Shown: positions 39,922-50,797 of the stretch, piece by piece
Position numbering within the stretch: the stretch's first letter is position 1
How the letters are laid out: every line of letters begins with the position of its first letter
Notes under the pieces: model-generated
Database searches by the model: none
Told to the model about the DNA's origin: nothing
What the model saw: the letters and a program-made list of their open reading frames with translations, nothing else
DNA from: Candidatus Omnitrophota bacterium
GTDB taxonomy: Bacteria; Hinthialibacterota; Hinthialibacteria; Hinthialibacterales; Hinthialibacteraceae
Assembly: GCA_003598175.1 (NCBI GenBank)
Contig: QZKN01000162.1
Location: 1-64,000 of the forward strand
DNA length: 64,000 nucleotides
Reading direction: 5' to 3'
Position numbers and translations under genes: made by a program

Positions 39922-41424
39922 ATGAGCAAAGAAGCCAAATTGGGATTATTCGTTCTGATCGTTTTTGCGGTGTTTCTCTTCTTCACGATCAATATGGGCG
40001 CTCTCTTTTTCTCCCGCGGGCAAAAGGAGTTTCGCCTCTATTTCCGCAATATCGGAACGCTCGAACCGGGCGCGCCGGTCAAGCAGGCAGGATTCGACGT
40101 AGGCGAGGTGAAGCGCATCTCGTTGGAAACCATTCGCATGCCCACTCCCGTCACGGAAATCGTTGTCGAAGTGTTCGTTTCTGACGAAGCCATCATTTCC
40201 ACGGATTCCAAAGCCTCCATTCAAACGTTGGGGATGATGGGAGAAAAATACATCGAAATCAGTTTCGGCGTCGGACCGGCGGCCACTCATGATACCCGCA
40301 TCGAAGGGAGAGGACCTCTCGAACTCGAACAGGTGATGGAAAAAGCTCTCACGTTAACCGACGATGTGCGCGACACGATTCTGGCGTTCAATCAGCTGAT
40401 TGGAGATCCGCTGTTGCAGGAAAACATCTCCAAACTCATCGCCAATCTCGAGCAGTTTTCCGAGGATCTCAATCTGATTCTGGGCGGAGAACAGGAGACG
40501 TTCAAATCGATCATCACCAATCTGGCCGCCGCTTCCGCCAATTTGAATTCCACGCTCGCCACCGCCGAACTGTTCATTTCCGATGCGCGCGACCTTCTCG
40601 ACAACAACAAAAAAACGATTACGGACACATTTGAAAATATTTCTGTCGTATCGAGTGAAATCCGCGAGCATCTGGTCGACGATGTCAAACAGATGAGCGG
40701 TCAACTCAAGGAGTTTTCCGTTCATCTCAACGATTCGATCCGGCGCGCGAACCAACTGATGGCGAAAATCGACGGCATGGTGGACGAGAGCCAACCCAAC
40801 GTCAAAAGCATCATGGACAATATCACACAACTGACGGAAAAGGCAAAATCCGCATCCGAACGGGTCGATACCATGCTGCAGCATATCGAGCAGGAAAACG
40901 GATTGGTTCATAGCCTGATTTATGATCCGGAAATGGCGGAAATCACAAAACAAACGGTCAAGGAAACGTCCGGCTTGTTGAACAGCGTCTCCGGCATTCC
41001 CGAGCGAATCCGGTTTTCCGCCGAACTACGTTATTTCCCTGACAGTCCACGGTTTGATCGGGATGACAACTCCATCCGCGCCGATATGGGGCTTCAGTTT
41101 CGCATTTCCGATGAACTCTATATCTACGCGGGAGGCAACAGTCTGGGAACGGCCAACGATCTCGAGGCGCAAATCGGATACTGGTTCGGCCCGCTTTCGC
41201 TCCACGGCGGCGTGATCGAATCGGAAATCGGGGTAGGACTCGACTGGCAGATTTTCGATCGTTGGCTGGTGGGCGTGGAAGGAATCGGATTGACGCACCG
41301 CAATGCCGAGCGCCTGGACGCTTACACGGAAATTCTTTTGTGGAACGGGATTTCACTCATCGGCGGAATCCAGGACCTTACTGATCATCAATACGCGAAC
41401 GCCGGACTGAAAGTACATTTCTAG
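39922..41424 (+). CDS. mlaD: MlaD/MCE domain protein
   Basis: MSKEAKLGLFVLIVFAVFLFFTINMG; FRLYFRNIGTLEPGAPVKQAGFDVGEVKRI; TLGMMGEKYIEI. Confidence 0.92.
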   Translation: MSKEAKLGLFVLIVFAVFLFFTINMGALFFSRGQKEFRLYFRNIGTLEPGAPVKQAGFDVGEVKRISLETIRMPTPVTEIVVEVFVSDEAIISTDSKASIQTLGMMGEKYIEISFGVGPAATHDTRIEGRGPLELEQVMEKALTLTDDVRDTILAFNQLIGDPLLQENISKLIANLEQFSEDLNLILGGEQETFKSIITNLAAASANLNSTLATAELFISDARDLLDNNKKTITDTFENISVVSSEIREHLVDDVKQMSGQLKEFSVHLNDSIRRANQLMAKIDGMVDESQPNVKSIMDNITQLTEKAKSASERVDTMLQHIEQENGLVHSLIYDPEMAEITKQTVKETSGLLNSVSGIPERIRFSAELRYFPDSPRFDRDDNSIRADMGLQFRISDELYIYAGGNSLGTANDLEAQIGYWFGPLSLHGGVIESEIGVGLDWQIFDRWLVGVEGIGLTHRNAERLDAYTEILLWNGISLIGGIQDLTDHQYANAGLKVHF

Positions 41425-41459
41425 CAAACGATCCGGTTTCGCCGAAACGGTTCAAATTC

Positions 41460-42839
41460 GTGAAAAATAAATCGATGTATGCCTGCACCTCCTGCGGCCA
41501 TCAGCAAAGCAAATGGTTCGGCCGCTGCCCGCAATGCAACGAGTGGAATACGGCGGCGGAAGAAACGGTTCGTCCCGCCACGATTCGCGATCAGGCGGTT
41601 CGTTCGACAGCCGCTCGTCGCGAAGAACCGTTATCCCTGCCGGACATCGCCATTTCCGACGCGGCGCGTTATTCCTGCGGCATCACCGAAGTAAACCGGG
41701 TGTTGGGCGGCGGAATATTGCCCGGCGCCGCCATTCTTTTGGGAGGAGAACCGGGCATCGGCAAATCCACCCTTCTCCTGCAAGTCGCCGACAAAATCGC
41801 GCAGGAATACGGACGCGTACTCTATCTCAGCGGCGAGGAATCTCCCGCACAAATCAAATTGAGAGCCCAACGTTTACAAGCCTGTTCCGCAGAATTGTTT
41901 ATCAAACCGGAAACGCTGGTAGATGAAATGATCGCATGGATCCGTTCTCTCCATCCGTATTTGGCCATTGTCGATTCCATCCAAACCACGGTCTGGTCCG
42001 AGCTGGGATCCGCTCCCGGCAGCGTGGGCCAGGTCCGCGACTGCGCCGCTCTGCTGATTCGCCTGGCAAAGGAAACCGATACGCCCATCATTCTCGTCGG
42101 TCACGTCACCAAAGAAGGAAACATCGCCGGCCCGCGCATTCTCGAACACCTGGTCGACGTCGTTCTTTATTTCGAAGGCGACCGCCATCAAAATTATCGC
42201 CTGCTGCGAGGCGCGAAAAATCGGTTCGGCTCCACCTATGAAATCGGCATTTTCGAAATGACGAGCGCCGGCCTGCAGGAAGTGCCGAATCCCGCCGGCG
42301 CGTTCGCCGGCGCGGGGGGACGCCGCCCCGCCGGATCGGTCGTCACGGTGACGTTGGAAGGAAATCGTCCATTGCTCATCGAAGTGCAGGCGTTGGTCGC
42401 TCCGTTTCACGGCTATGGATTTCCCCGACGCACCGTAACCGGCGTCGACGGGAATCGTCTCGCCATGATTTTGGCGGTGCTGGAAAAACGCCTGCATTTG
42501 CCATTGGGCGCGAGAGATATTTTCGTCAATGTGACGGGCGGCATCTCCATCGACGAACCGGCGGGCGACCTGGGCATCGCGACGGCAATCCTGTCCAGTT
42601 TTTTTGACATCCCTCTTCCCCCGCAGTATATTCTATTTGGAGAAATCGGTTTGTCCGGCGAAGTGCGGGCCGTGCGCGGAAGCGAACAGCGGCTTGCCGA
42701 AGCCCGGCAACTCGGTTATCATCACGGCGTGATTCCCGAGGGCAATGCGCGCGAACTGATCCGGCAGGGAATCCCGGTCGAAACCATTATACAGGCGCGT
42801 TCCGTGGAAGAGGTCAAAACAACCCTCTTTGAACCATGA
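41460..42839 (+). CDS. radA: DNA repair protein RadA (Sms)
   Basis: C4 zinc finger YACTSCGHQQSKWFGRCPQCNEWNT; GGEPGIGKSTLLLQVA; KNRFGSTYEIGIFEM; GTG start. Confidence 0.97.
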   Translation: MKNKSMYACTSCGHQQSKWFGRCPQCNEWNTAAEETVRPATIRDQAVRSTAARREEPLSLPDIAISDAARYSCGITEVNRVLGGGILPGAAILLGGEPGIGKSTLLLQVADKIAQEYGRVLYLSGEESPAQIKLRAQRLQACSAELFIKPETLVDEMIAWIRSLHPYLAIVDSIQTTVWSELGSAPGSVGQVRDCAALLIRLAKETDTPIILVGHVTKEGNIAGPRILEHLVDVVLYFEGDRHQNYRLLRGAKNRFGSTYEIGIFEMTSAGLQEVPNPAGAFAGAGGRRPAGSVVTVTLEGNRPLLIEVQALVAPFHGYGFPRRTVTGVDGNRLAMILAVLEKRLHLPLGARDIFVNVTGGISIDEPAGDLGIATAILSSFFDIPLPPQYILFGEIGLSGEVRAVRGSEQRLAEARQLGYHHGVIPEGNARELIRQGIPVETIIQARSVEEVKTTLFEP

Positions 42840-43900
42840 AAGCAAAAAAACAAACCGGCGCAGAAAACGGTGTTCCATTTTTACGAGTCGTTCGGCTGCT
42901 TTTCATTATATTAACCACTTTTCTCGTACACAAATGGGCGCAAACGATCAATCCGCACATCCAACAGGAAGATCTCATTTATTATTCTCTTTGCGGCATG
43001 TTGGTGGCGTTTGTGTTGGTTTTCATCGAAAGTTGCATTCGCTACGCTTTCCCGCAGGAATTGTTCGTCGGCCTCTTCGGCCTGATCTGCGGCCTCTCGA
43101 CCTCCGCGCTGATTCAACTCGCTCTGCCGGAAAGCCTGCCGCAGGAAACAAAAATCGTAACGCGATTGGGTCTTCATCTGTTTCTCGGCTATTTCGGGAT
43201 GGTCATCGCCCTTCGTTATGCACACCGTTTCGATTTTTCCGCCACCAAGCTGCTGGCCCGCAGCGAGGATCGCCTGTATGGATGCAAGATTCTTGACACC
43301 AGCGTATTGATAGACGGACGCATCGTCGAAATTGCCGACGTCGGCTTTTTGGAAGGGCTGATCGTGATTCCCTCCTTCGTCATCAACGAATTGCAAACGT
43401 TATCGGATTCGCAAAATCACCTGAAACGTTCCAAGGGACGCCGCGGCCTCGATATTTCCAAACGCCTGCAAAGTTCCACCCGTTGCGAAGTCGAGATTCT
43501 GGAAGTCGATTTTTCGGACGAAGACGGCGTGGATAAAAAATTATTGGCGTTGGCGAAAAAATATGACGGCTCCATTGTCACGATGGACTTTAACCTGCAT
43601 AAAGTGGCGGAAATCGACGAACTATCCGTCATGAACATCAATCAATTGGCGCAATCGGTCAAAATGGTCGTTCTTCCCGGTGAAAACCTGCAAGTCCAAA
43701 TTCTCCGGGAAGGCAAAGAAGCCAAACAGGGGATCGCGTATTTGGACGATGGAACCATGATCGTCATCGAAAACGGTAAAAAATTATTGGGCAAACAGGT
43801 GGAGGTGACAGTCGTATCCATTCTCCAAACCTCCGCCGGCAGAATGGTATTTACAAAATTGAACGAACCGGCTGAAATCGAAGACAAAAACAACTCGTAA
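42836..43900 (+). CDS. PIN/TRAM domain membrane protein (YacL-like)
   Basis: TM segments then CKILDTSVLIDGRIVEIADVGFLEGLIVIPSFVINELQTLSDSQNHLKRSKGRRGLDI...GIAYLDDGTMIVIENGKKLLGKQVEVTVVSILQTSAGRMVFTK; ATGA overlap with radA. Confidence 0.93.
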   Translation: MKAKKQTGAENGVPFLRVVRLLFIILTTFLVHKWAQTINPHIQQEDLIYYSLCGMLVAFVLVFIESCIRYAFPQELFVGLFGLICGLSTSALIQLALPESLPQETKIVTRLGLHLFLGYFGMVIALRYAHRFDFSATKLLARSEDRLYGCKILDTSVLIDGRIVEIADVGFLEGLIVIPSFVINELQTLSDSQNHLKRSKGRRGLDISKRLQSSTRCEVEILEVDFSDEDGVDKKLLALAKKYDGSIVTMDFNLHKVAEIDELSVMNINQLAQSVKMVVLPGENLQVQILREGKEAKQGIAYLDDGTMIVIENGKKLLGKQVEVTVVSILQTSAGRMVFTKLNEPAEIEDKNNS

Positions 43901-43902
43901 CT

Positions 43903-46900
43903 CTACTTCCAATCCGCCAGCCGCACATCGAATTGCCCCTCCTCATCCCCCACTTGCCGCAAACAAACATCGTCGACCAGAATCTCCGTTTCCCCTCCTG
44001 CAACCTGCGCGACCACCCAAACGGTTTGATTCCGCGGCATAATTCCGCTACATTCAACCACATGCCAATCGTCCAATGGAATGCGATCGGTTCGAATATG
44101 CAATCCGGAGTTGCAATAACCATCGACGGATGCGGTAACCAATGCGAACATGCCCTCCTCGCCGTTTCGCCGTTGGACCGCCGCTTCCGTGACGAATGTT
44201 CCGCGTTCGGCGTCGCCGATCAGGCACACATTGGCCTTGTCGGCGTTATCCGACCCTATCGCCTTTAAACTGACGCTCCCCGCCCCCCGAACCGCCAGCG
44301 CGCGATTGTGGATCGAGGCGCGAACATGGCCGTTCGTCGTTCCGGCGTCATTCAGGAGGCGAAATCCGGTCACGGCCTCATGCACAATGCCTTCCGGCGC
44401 GACCGTATATTTTTTCTGCGTGATCAAATCCAACACGGAAAGATGCCCATCCGGCGTCAAAGAAACCTTCCTATTCGGATTCAAAGCCAGATCAGGCAAC
44501 GGTGGAGCGAAAATCACGCGCATGTCGCTGATACACACCGTCGCCTCGGCATTGCCGCTGTTGACGACCTGCACCGCAGGCAGCACGTATCCGTCCGGCG
44601 CTCGATAATTCGTCGTCATAATTTTCGTTTGATTGGGCGCCAGGCCATAACCGCTGAGAAGAAAATAACCGAATTCCCCGCTCATTCCCTCAACCGCGCC
44701 ATCACGAGAATTGAATCCCAAAACCGCAATTTGAACGCCATTGCTCCGCGAAGCCAGATAATTCGCGGAAATCGTGACCGATTCCTCCGTTTCGATCGGC
44801 GGGAAAATCAACAAATTTCCCTGTCCCGGTTTTACCAGCAGTGTCAACGTATCGCTCGCATAATCGATTTGAGCAGCCGGCATTTCCGCAACGGGAAAAA
44901 TGGCAGGCGATTGCATTGAAATCGGCGTCGCCGGAGCAACCACGAGATGCGCGGTATGTTGAAACGTCACGTAATAAGGTTGAGACAAGCGGGATTCCAC
45001 CCGCAATCGATACGATCCGTCTTTCTTCAATTCCGCAATCAATCCGTCGTGAGCAATCGAAACCGCTTCGTCGCCCGTCGCCGAGCGGATGTGTGTGGCG
45101 GCGCGAATGCGCAATCCACCCGCTCGCGGATTCGCATGGACAGACGCTGCGCCGATGCCGGCATGAAGAAAATCAGAATTCTTGATCCCTGCAAAGACGA
45201 GATTTCGAACCGATTCCACCGACTCCCCCGCCGCCAATCCATTCAGAAAAGGATTCAATGGCTCACTTCTCTCAATCCGATTGTTTGTATCGATCACCGG
45301 CGCGTTACCGATCCGATTACCGATGTGTACTTTCACTGTCAATCGTTGCAATGTCCCACGATCCTCGATGTGAAAGGTAACATCCCCCGCCTGCGGCAGC
45401 AATTTCACTGCGCCCGCAGCGGAAATCTCAGCCCGATGGCGCGAATCCGGCGCAATGCTCACCTTGCCGTAAGGCGCATAAACGTAATCGTGAAGGCTGA
45501 ACGCCTTTTCCAGGATCGTTCCCGGCGGAATCATCATCCCCGCCGGCGCTGACATATCCGACGAAGCCCATTCCATGCAGGTGGCGCGAATCATGGCGCC
45601 ATGACGCGGCGATTTTTCTTCCATCGCATCCACCAACCGCCATCCGGCGGCGTGTAACCCATGTTCCACCCATACATACGGCGGCTCCGTGGTAACAATC
45701 CATACTCGCGGCGGAGGTGGAAGCGTTGCCATGAAATCTTCGAAATAGTAGGTGGGCATCTTGCTCTGATTATAAAAATCACAAACCGGTTTCGAAAGCG
45801 CCGGAACGGCGATCAAAGCGTCGCCGGACTGCCGCTGCTCCGTCACGTATGCCATTCCTTCCCGCCACAGCGGCGGCTCCCGTTCACTATAATAAATAAA
45901 AAGATAGGTTATTTGAAATACAAGCAAGGGAAGCAACGCCACAAACGCCGCCCATCGCTGCCGGCGTCCGCCGCGGAGCCAATAATCCACGCCCTGCCCC
46001 GCCGCCAGGCAAAGCGCCGGAACGGCAATCGTGAGATATCGAATCCCCCCCAAAATAATCACTTTCCACAACGAGACGACAATAGGAAGAGCCAGCAACG
46101 TGAATACAACGACCAACGGAACCGACCGATTGAGCAACAGACGCGAAATCCATCCGCGCCGCATCCATCCTGCCGCTGTTTTATAATGCGCCGCCAGCAA
46201 TACCAAAAATCCGATCACGGCAAGTCCCTGCAAAAAAGGTACGCCGACAATAATTCGCGGCGCGGATAGCAGATTGGACAGCACTTCAATTGGTGTTTTC
46301 CACGTGATCCTATAGAGCCCCCAAATCCAACTGAATCCGAATCCCGTCTCCAGTCGATCGGTCAGTTGAAAGAGCAACGGAAAGAAACTCAACGCCCAAA
46401 TAAAACAGGTTAATAGAAATACGAGCGCAAAGGACCTGGCGCGAGTAGAGAGAATCCGTTGTTTTCCTTTTAAATTATACGAATTCATACACAAATAAAT
46501 TCGGCCATAGACGAACATCCCCCAAATCACGCCGGCGACAAGGATAAACAATCCGAAATAGTGCGTCCACAAAACCAATACGCCTGTCAATAACCAAAAA
46601 AAGTAAATCACGCTCAAACGCCATCCCGCGCGGCCGCGCATCGGCGCCGTTTTCCACGGCCAGGCAAACATCCGCGCGCTCAGCGCGAAATACTAAACGC
46701 CGAGAAAAACCAGCAACGCATACATCCGCGCCTGCTGCGAATACCAAATCGCATGAGGACTGATCGCCAGCAAAAAAATCGCGATAAGACATGCCCGCCG
46801 CGGCAGATGCAGTTCCCTCCCCCACGCGTACAACGCCGCGATCGATCCCACTCCACATAAAACCGACAAAAATCGCGCCCCGAATTCTCCCGCGCCAAAC

Positions 46901-47094
46901 CATTGCAGCCACCAGGACAGCAGCCAAAAATAAAACGGCGGATGCACGTCTCCCCGCAACGCTTCCCAAATTGCCCGGACGCCGCCCGCCTGTGCTTTTT
47001 GAATGCTGTGCACCTCATCGAACCAATACGATTCCTGCGACAAGGCAAACACCCGCAGCCAAAACGCCAGCAAGAGTATCAACAACAAAACCAT
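43903..47094 (-). pseudogene. GT39-like membrane glycosyltransferase with large C-terminal beta-rich region, interrupted by in-frame TAG at 46693-46695
   Basis: ORFs 46693..47178 and 43903..46671 share one reading frame: ...QQARMYALLVFLGV[TAG]YFALSARMFAWPWKT.... N-terminal catalytic-type SYWFDEVHSIQKA lies upstream of the stop. N-terminal start ambiguous because a hairpin repeat overlaps the 5' end. Confidence 0.8.
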
Positions 47095-47121
47095 CCTGTT
47101 TCGATTGAAAAAAAAGAAGGT

Positions 47122-47152
47122 GGAACAAGCGTCCCCGCTTGCATGTTTTTCC
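47122..47152 (+). repeat. Single hairpin repeat copy at the 5' end of the GT39 ORF
   Basis: GGAACAAGCGTCCCCGCTTGCATGTTTTTCC, similar to the first half of the 31673 copy. Confidence 0.6.
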
Positions 47153-47606
47153 GTCATGATTGCACAGTCATCCAACACATATCTTTAGAATGATAAAACG
47201 ATAGAAAGAGCCGGCATTCCCGTTTACGTCATTTCCTGCCAACCGGCTGAATTTTGAATACATTTTTGAACAAGATGCATGATAACGCCATCTCTCATCA
47301 ATCAAAGACGGGTACGAATCCATCCCGTTTCAAATTGGCAGGTGATTCCACCGTATATTCAATCCGAATTCGTTTTCAGGTTTTAAAGCGGCTCACCACT
47401 TAAACACCATATTGGTAGAGCAGCAAAGGCCACGTTGAATCTACCCTTGCCTAAAGAAAAGATGATAATGTTATAATAAGGCGAAACGTCCAACATTTCA
47501 ATCATGGCATTCTCATTTTTGAGAATTGAGAGGAAAACGCCCATATAAACCTTTATTTGTGTAGGTTCATGGTTCATTATTTTTTTATTTGAAAAGAGGA
47601 ACCACC

Positions 47607-49862
47607 ATGAAAACTACTCGAACGTGTTCTTGGTTTGGATTGATCTCATTTTTCACATTCCTGATGGCGGGGATTATGATCGAAGAATTTGCATACGCCC
47701 AACTCGCGAAAGTTCATCGCAAAGTCGTACAACTGAAAGTCGAACCTTCTGTTTTAACCAAGGGACATACTATTGCCGTAACCGTGCAGAAGTTCATGGA
47801 TGTGGACGGTCTGCGATTGGTTCTTACCACGCGAGAGGGAGAAATACTCCTGCAAATCCCTTTCAATCAGACAGCATCCGTCATTTCGCAATCGGTTGAA
47901 ATCCCTGAAATGCAGGAAGGGGAACTGCGAGTATTGGTGGAAGCAGAAACGGATGGAGTTTGGCGTCCGGTTGCGGATCAAACAGTAGCCAATTTGCCGG
48001 ATTATTGCGAACAGTTGGAATCTGAAATTCGAAAAATTGAGTCGATTGAGAAAAACGCTCCGTCCGATTCCCGCACACTGCGAGCAGCATGGGCAACGTT
48101 GGCGTTTGCGGAAGATATGCGGGAACGAATGAAAAGCGCCGGAGCGGCGCATGTAAAGGATTTGAAGCAACGACTGGATTATTTGAAAGCGAAAACAAAG
48201 GAACTGGAAAGCGGAGCGACGCCTTCGGAGAGTAAAGCGGGATATCAACTGCGAGGCTATCGTTCGAAAATGAACGGCGAGATGCAGTTATATTCCCTTT
48301 ACGTTCCCCAAAATTATGAGGAAACAAAATCCTGGCCGTTGGTGGTAATGCTGCACGGCGCATGGTCCAATCATCACCTGGCCTTACGGCGGGTGTTGGG
48401 ATTGTCGAACAATCGTGGGGAGGACGATCCATCTGCAAAGAAAGTAATGCCAAAACTGCCCGATGTGCCATATTTTGTGGTTGCGCCGAACGGCTACGAG
48501 ACGATGTCGTATGAAGGATTCGCCGAAGAGGATGTATGGAAAGTGATGGATGAAGTATCGTTCCTGTTTTCCATCGATCCTGATCGCGTCTATTTGACCG
48601 GTTTGTCGATGGGAGGAGGGGGGACGGGAAAATTGGGATTTCGAAATCCCGATCGCTTTGCCGCGCTGGCGCCGGTGTGCGGATTTTTCGATCCGCGAAT
48701 CTGGCGTGATTATAACAATGATAAGCCGGAGTTTTTAAAACGCCTGGAAATGCTGTCTTCGACATTGGGTATCGCCGAAAACCTGCTGCATGTGCCCGTC
48801 AAAATCATGCACGGGGATCAGGATCCGGTCGTTCCACCGCAAGGTTCGGTGGATTTGCATGATAAGTTGCAAAAATTGGGTTATAACAGCGCGTTGGAAA
48901 TGTATGCGGGAGTCGATCACGCCGCATGGGTTCCGGCGTATGAAAACGCCCGAATTTTCGAATGGTTTTCGCAGTTCAAACGGGATCCGAATCCGAAAAA
49001 AGTGATTTTCAAAACCGGCAATCCGTATGGCGGGATAGCGTATTGGATTACCGTCGATGAACCGCAAAAGATTCGCTTCATGGCGAGCGTGACGGCCGAA
49101 GTGAACGATAATGGGATCGAAATCACGACCGACAACGTGGCGCGACTTTCATTGCAGTTGCAGAATGTGGTTTTACCGACGACGGATCGGATTCTCATCC
49201 AAATTGATGGGCAAAAAGTCTATCAAGGAACGGCTCCTGAAAGCGAATTATGTTGTGTTTTTGAGGATGGCGCATGGAAAATGACAACGGAGAAGCCTGA
49301 GTGGAGATTACTGGCGGGAATGAAGGGACTTCATTCCGCGATGGATTCCCGACACGTGTATGTATACGGGGAAGCGGGATCAGAAAAAGAAATCGTTATG
49401 GCGAGAACGTTGGCGGTGGAAAAATCGCTGCCGGGCGGGAATGCGGATGTCCGCTGGCAGGTGTTGCCGGAAGGGAAATTGTCGCGGAATGACATTGCGA
49501 AGAATAATCTCGTCTTATTTGCTTCGATCAATGGTTCCACCTATTTGCATAAGCACCTGCGGAATCTGCCTTTGAAAGTAAATGGTAATGATTTGGAATT
49601 TGCCGGTCGGCGTATTGCGAACAATCAGGCGCTGGCCTTTATCTACCCCAATCCGGAGAATCCGAAGCGTTATCTGGTGGTATATACGGCGGCTTCAGCG
49701 GAAGGATTGCAGGCTCTGCGACCGGTGGTTTCCTCCTACGACTCCATTCGCGGACAAGTGACGGGGGATTTCATGGTATATGGCCGCGATGGAAAGCCGT
49801 TATGGGGCGGGCTTTTTGATAAGGATTGGAATGTGGAAATTGTCGAAAACTTTAGTATTTAA
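47607..49862 (+). CDS. Exported esterase (PHB-depolymerase/feruloyl-esterase-like alpha/beta hydrolase) with additional C-terminal domain
   Basis: YSLYVPQNYEETKSWPLVVMLHGAWSNHH; VYLTGLSMGGGGTGKLGFRNPDRFAALAPVCGF; VKIMHGDQDPVVPP; DHAAW. Confidence 0.88.
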   Translation: MKTTRTCSWFGLISFFTFLMAGIMIEEFAYAQLAKVHRKVVQLKVEPSVLTKGHTIAVTVQKFMDVDGLRLVLTTREGEILLQIPFNQTASVISQSVEIPEMQEGELRVLVEAETDGVWRPVADQTVANLPDYCEQLESEIRKIESIEKNAPSDSRTLRAAWATLAFAEDMRERMKSAGAAHVKDLKQRLDYLKAKTKELESGATPSESKAGYQLRGYRSKMNGEMQLYSLYVPQNYEETKSWPLVVMLHGAWSNHHLALRRVLGLSNNRGEDDPSAKKVMPKLPDVPYFVVAPNGYETMSYEGFAEEDVWKVMDEVSFLFSIDPDRVYLTGLSMGGGGTGKLGFRNPDRFAALAPVCGFFDPRIWRDYNNDKPEFLKRLEMLSSTLGIAENLLHVPVKIMHGDQDPVVPPQGSVDLHDKLQKLGYNSALEMYAGVDHAAWVPAYENARIFEWFSQFKRDPNPKKVIFKTGNPYGGIAYWITVDEPQKIRFMASVTAEVNDNGIEITTDNVARLSLQLQNVVLPTTDRILIQIDGQKVYQGTAPESELCCVFEDGAWKMTTEKPEWRLLAGMKGLHSAMDSRHVYVYGEAGSEKEIVMARTLAVEKSLPGGNADVRWQVLPEGKLSRNDIAKNNLVLFASINGSTYLHKHLRNLPLKVNGNDLEFAGRRIANNQALAFIYPNPENPKRYLVVYTAASAEGLQALRPVVSSYDSIRGQVTGDFMVYGRDGKPLWGGLFDKDWNVEIVENFSI

Positions 49863-50024
49863 AGAAGTGGAGACAATCCTGCGACATCCACTCTCCGCTC
49901 ATCGACGGGGAATGATCTCTCATAAACGAGAAATCGATGGTAAAATAGGAGCCAGAACGTATACGGTTGTTAATACGAAAGATATGACATATTTCATATC
50001 ATTGCCGTGTTTTAATATCCACAA

Positions 50025-50273
50025 ATGAAAATCAAATACGATAATGAGGCGGATCCATTGTACGTTACTTTAGCGGAGGATACCGGTAAAAAAGGGATCG
50101 TGAAACGGAACAAACGAGTTCCAAATACCCCCGTTACCATTGATTATAATTCCGAAAGCAAACTTTTTGGAATTGAAATATTCGATCTTTCCGCCTGTAC
50201 AGAAACAGGGGTTACCGACAATTTCCAACTCCAATACATCGGGAGTGAAAAAACATTGGAAAAAGTTGAGTAG
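50025..50273 (+). CDS. DUF2283 domain-containing small protein
   Basis: MKIKYDNEADPLYVTLAEDTGK...VTIDYNSESKLFGIEIFDLS. Confidence 0.85.
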   Translation: MKIKYDNEADPLYVTLAEDTGKKGIVKRNKRVPNTPVTIDYNSESKLFGIEIFDLSACTETGVTDNFQLQYIGSEKTLEKVE

Positions 50274-50563
50274 GATAAGATGATCGGACGATTCTCATGA
50301 AAACGAATACTATAATCATCCCGTAATCCATGAAAAACGCCCGGCAAAAAGGCAAAAATCAGGGTATGAACATCCTGTTTGCACAATATATGGTGGAAGA
50401 TTGTGGACCAATACCACATTATGTGCTATTATCAACATTTAATCATATTTTTTGCTGCTGCGACAATTATATTTGCCAAATCCTGATCAGATATCCGTTT
50501 GCTTCCCTTGGGGTGGCCTTATAAGTAAAATGAATGATAAAATGTGTTTCCTGAGAGTATAAA

Positions 50564-50797
50564 ATGGAAAACCGAATTACTGTCAATCCTCAAATCCATT
50601 TCGGAAAACCCTGTATTACCGGGACACGCATCCCTGTCCAATCTATCCTTGAACTGGTTCAAGAGGGACTTTCATTTGCGGAAATCATCCGGGATTATTA
50701 TCCGGATTTGACGGAGGAGGATATTCGGTCCTGCATTCGGTTTGCCATTGCATTGATATCCAATGAAGAAATCCATATTCATGCGATATCAACATGA
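50564..50797 (+). CDS. DUF433 domain protein (putative antitoxin)
   Basis: RITVNPQIHFGKPCITGTRIPVQSILELVQEGLSFAEIIRDYYPDLTEEDIRSCIRFA. Confidence 0.93.
   Translation: MENRITVNPQIHFGKPCITGTRIPVQSILELVQEGLSFAEIIRDYYPDLTEEDIRSCIRFAIALISNEEIHIHAIST

Noticed and set aside
41440-41470. GGTTCAAATTC T-loop-like sequence suggesting a tRNA
   Set aside because: No acceptor, D or anticodon stems around it; it is the short gap before radA.
46693-46695. Pyrrolysine or other programmed TAG recoding
   Set aside because: No pyl genes or recoding signals visible in this window and the family is not known to need recoding; kept only as one possibility behind nonsense mutation or sequencing error.
49780-50028. 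82-aa ORF as an intact gene
   Set aside because: Its N-terminal third is out-of-frame reading of the esterase 3' end; at most the latter part is a toxin-like remnant.
50330-50524. 64-aa plus-strand ORF between DUF2283 and DUF433 genes
   Set aside because: No family resemblance; the opposite strand has only a short GHPKGSKRISDQDLANIIVAAAKNMIKC fragment too small to assign.
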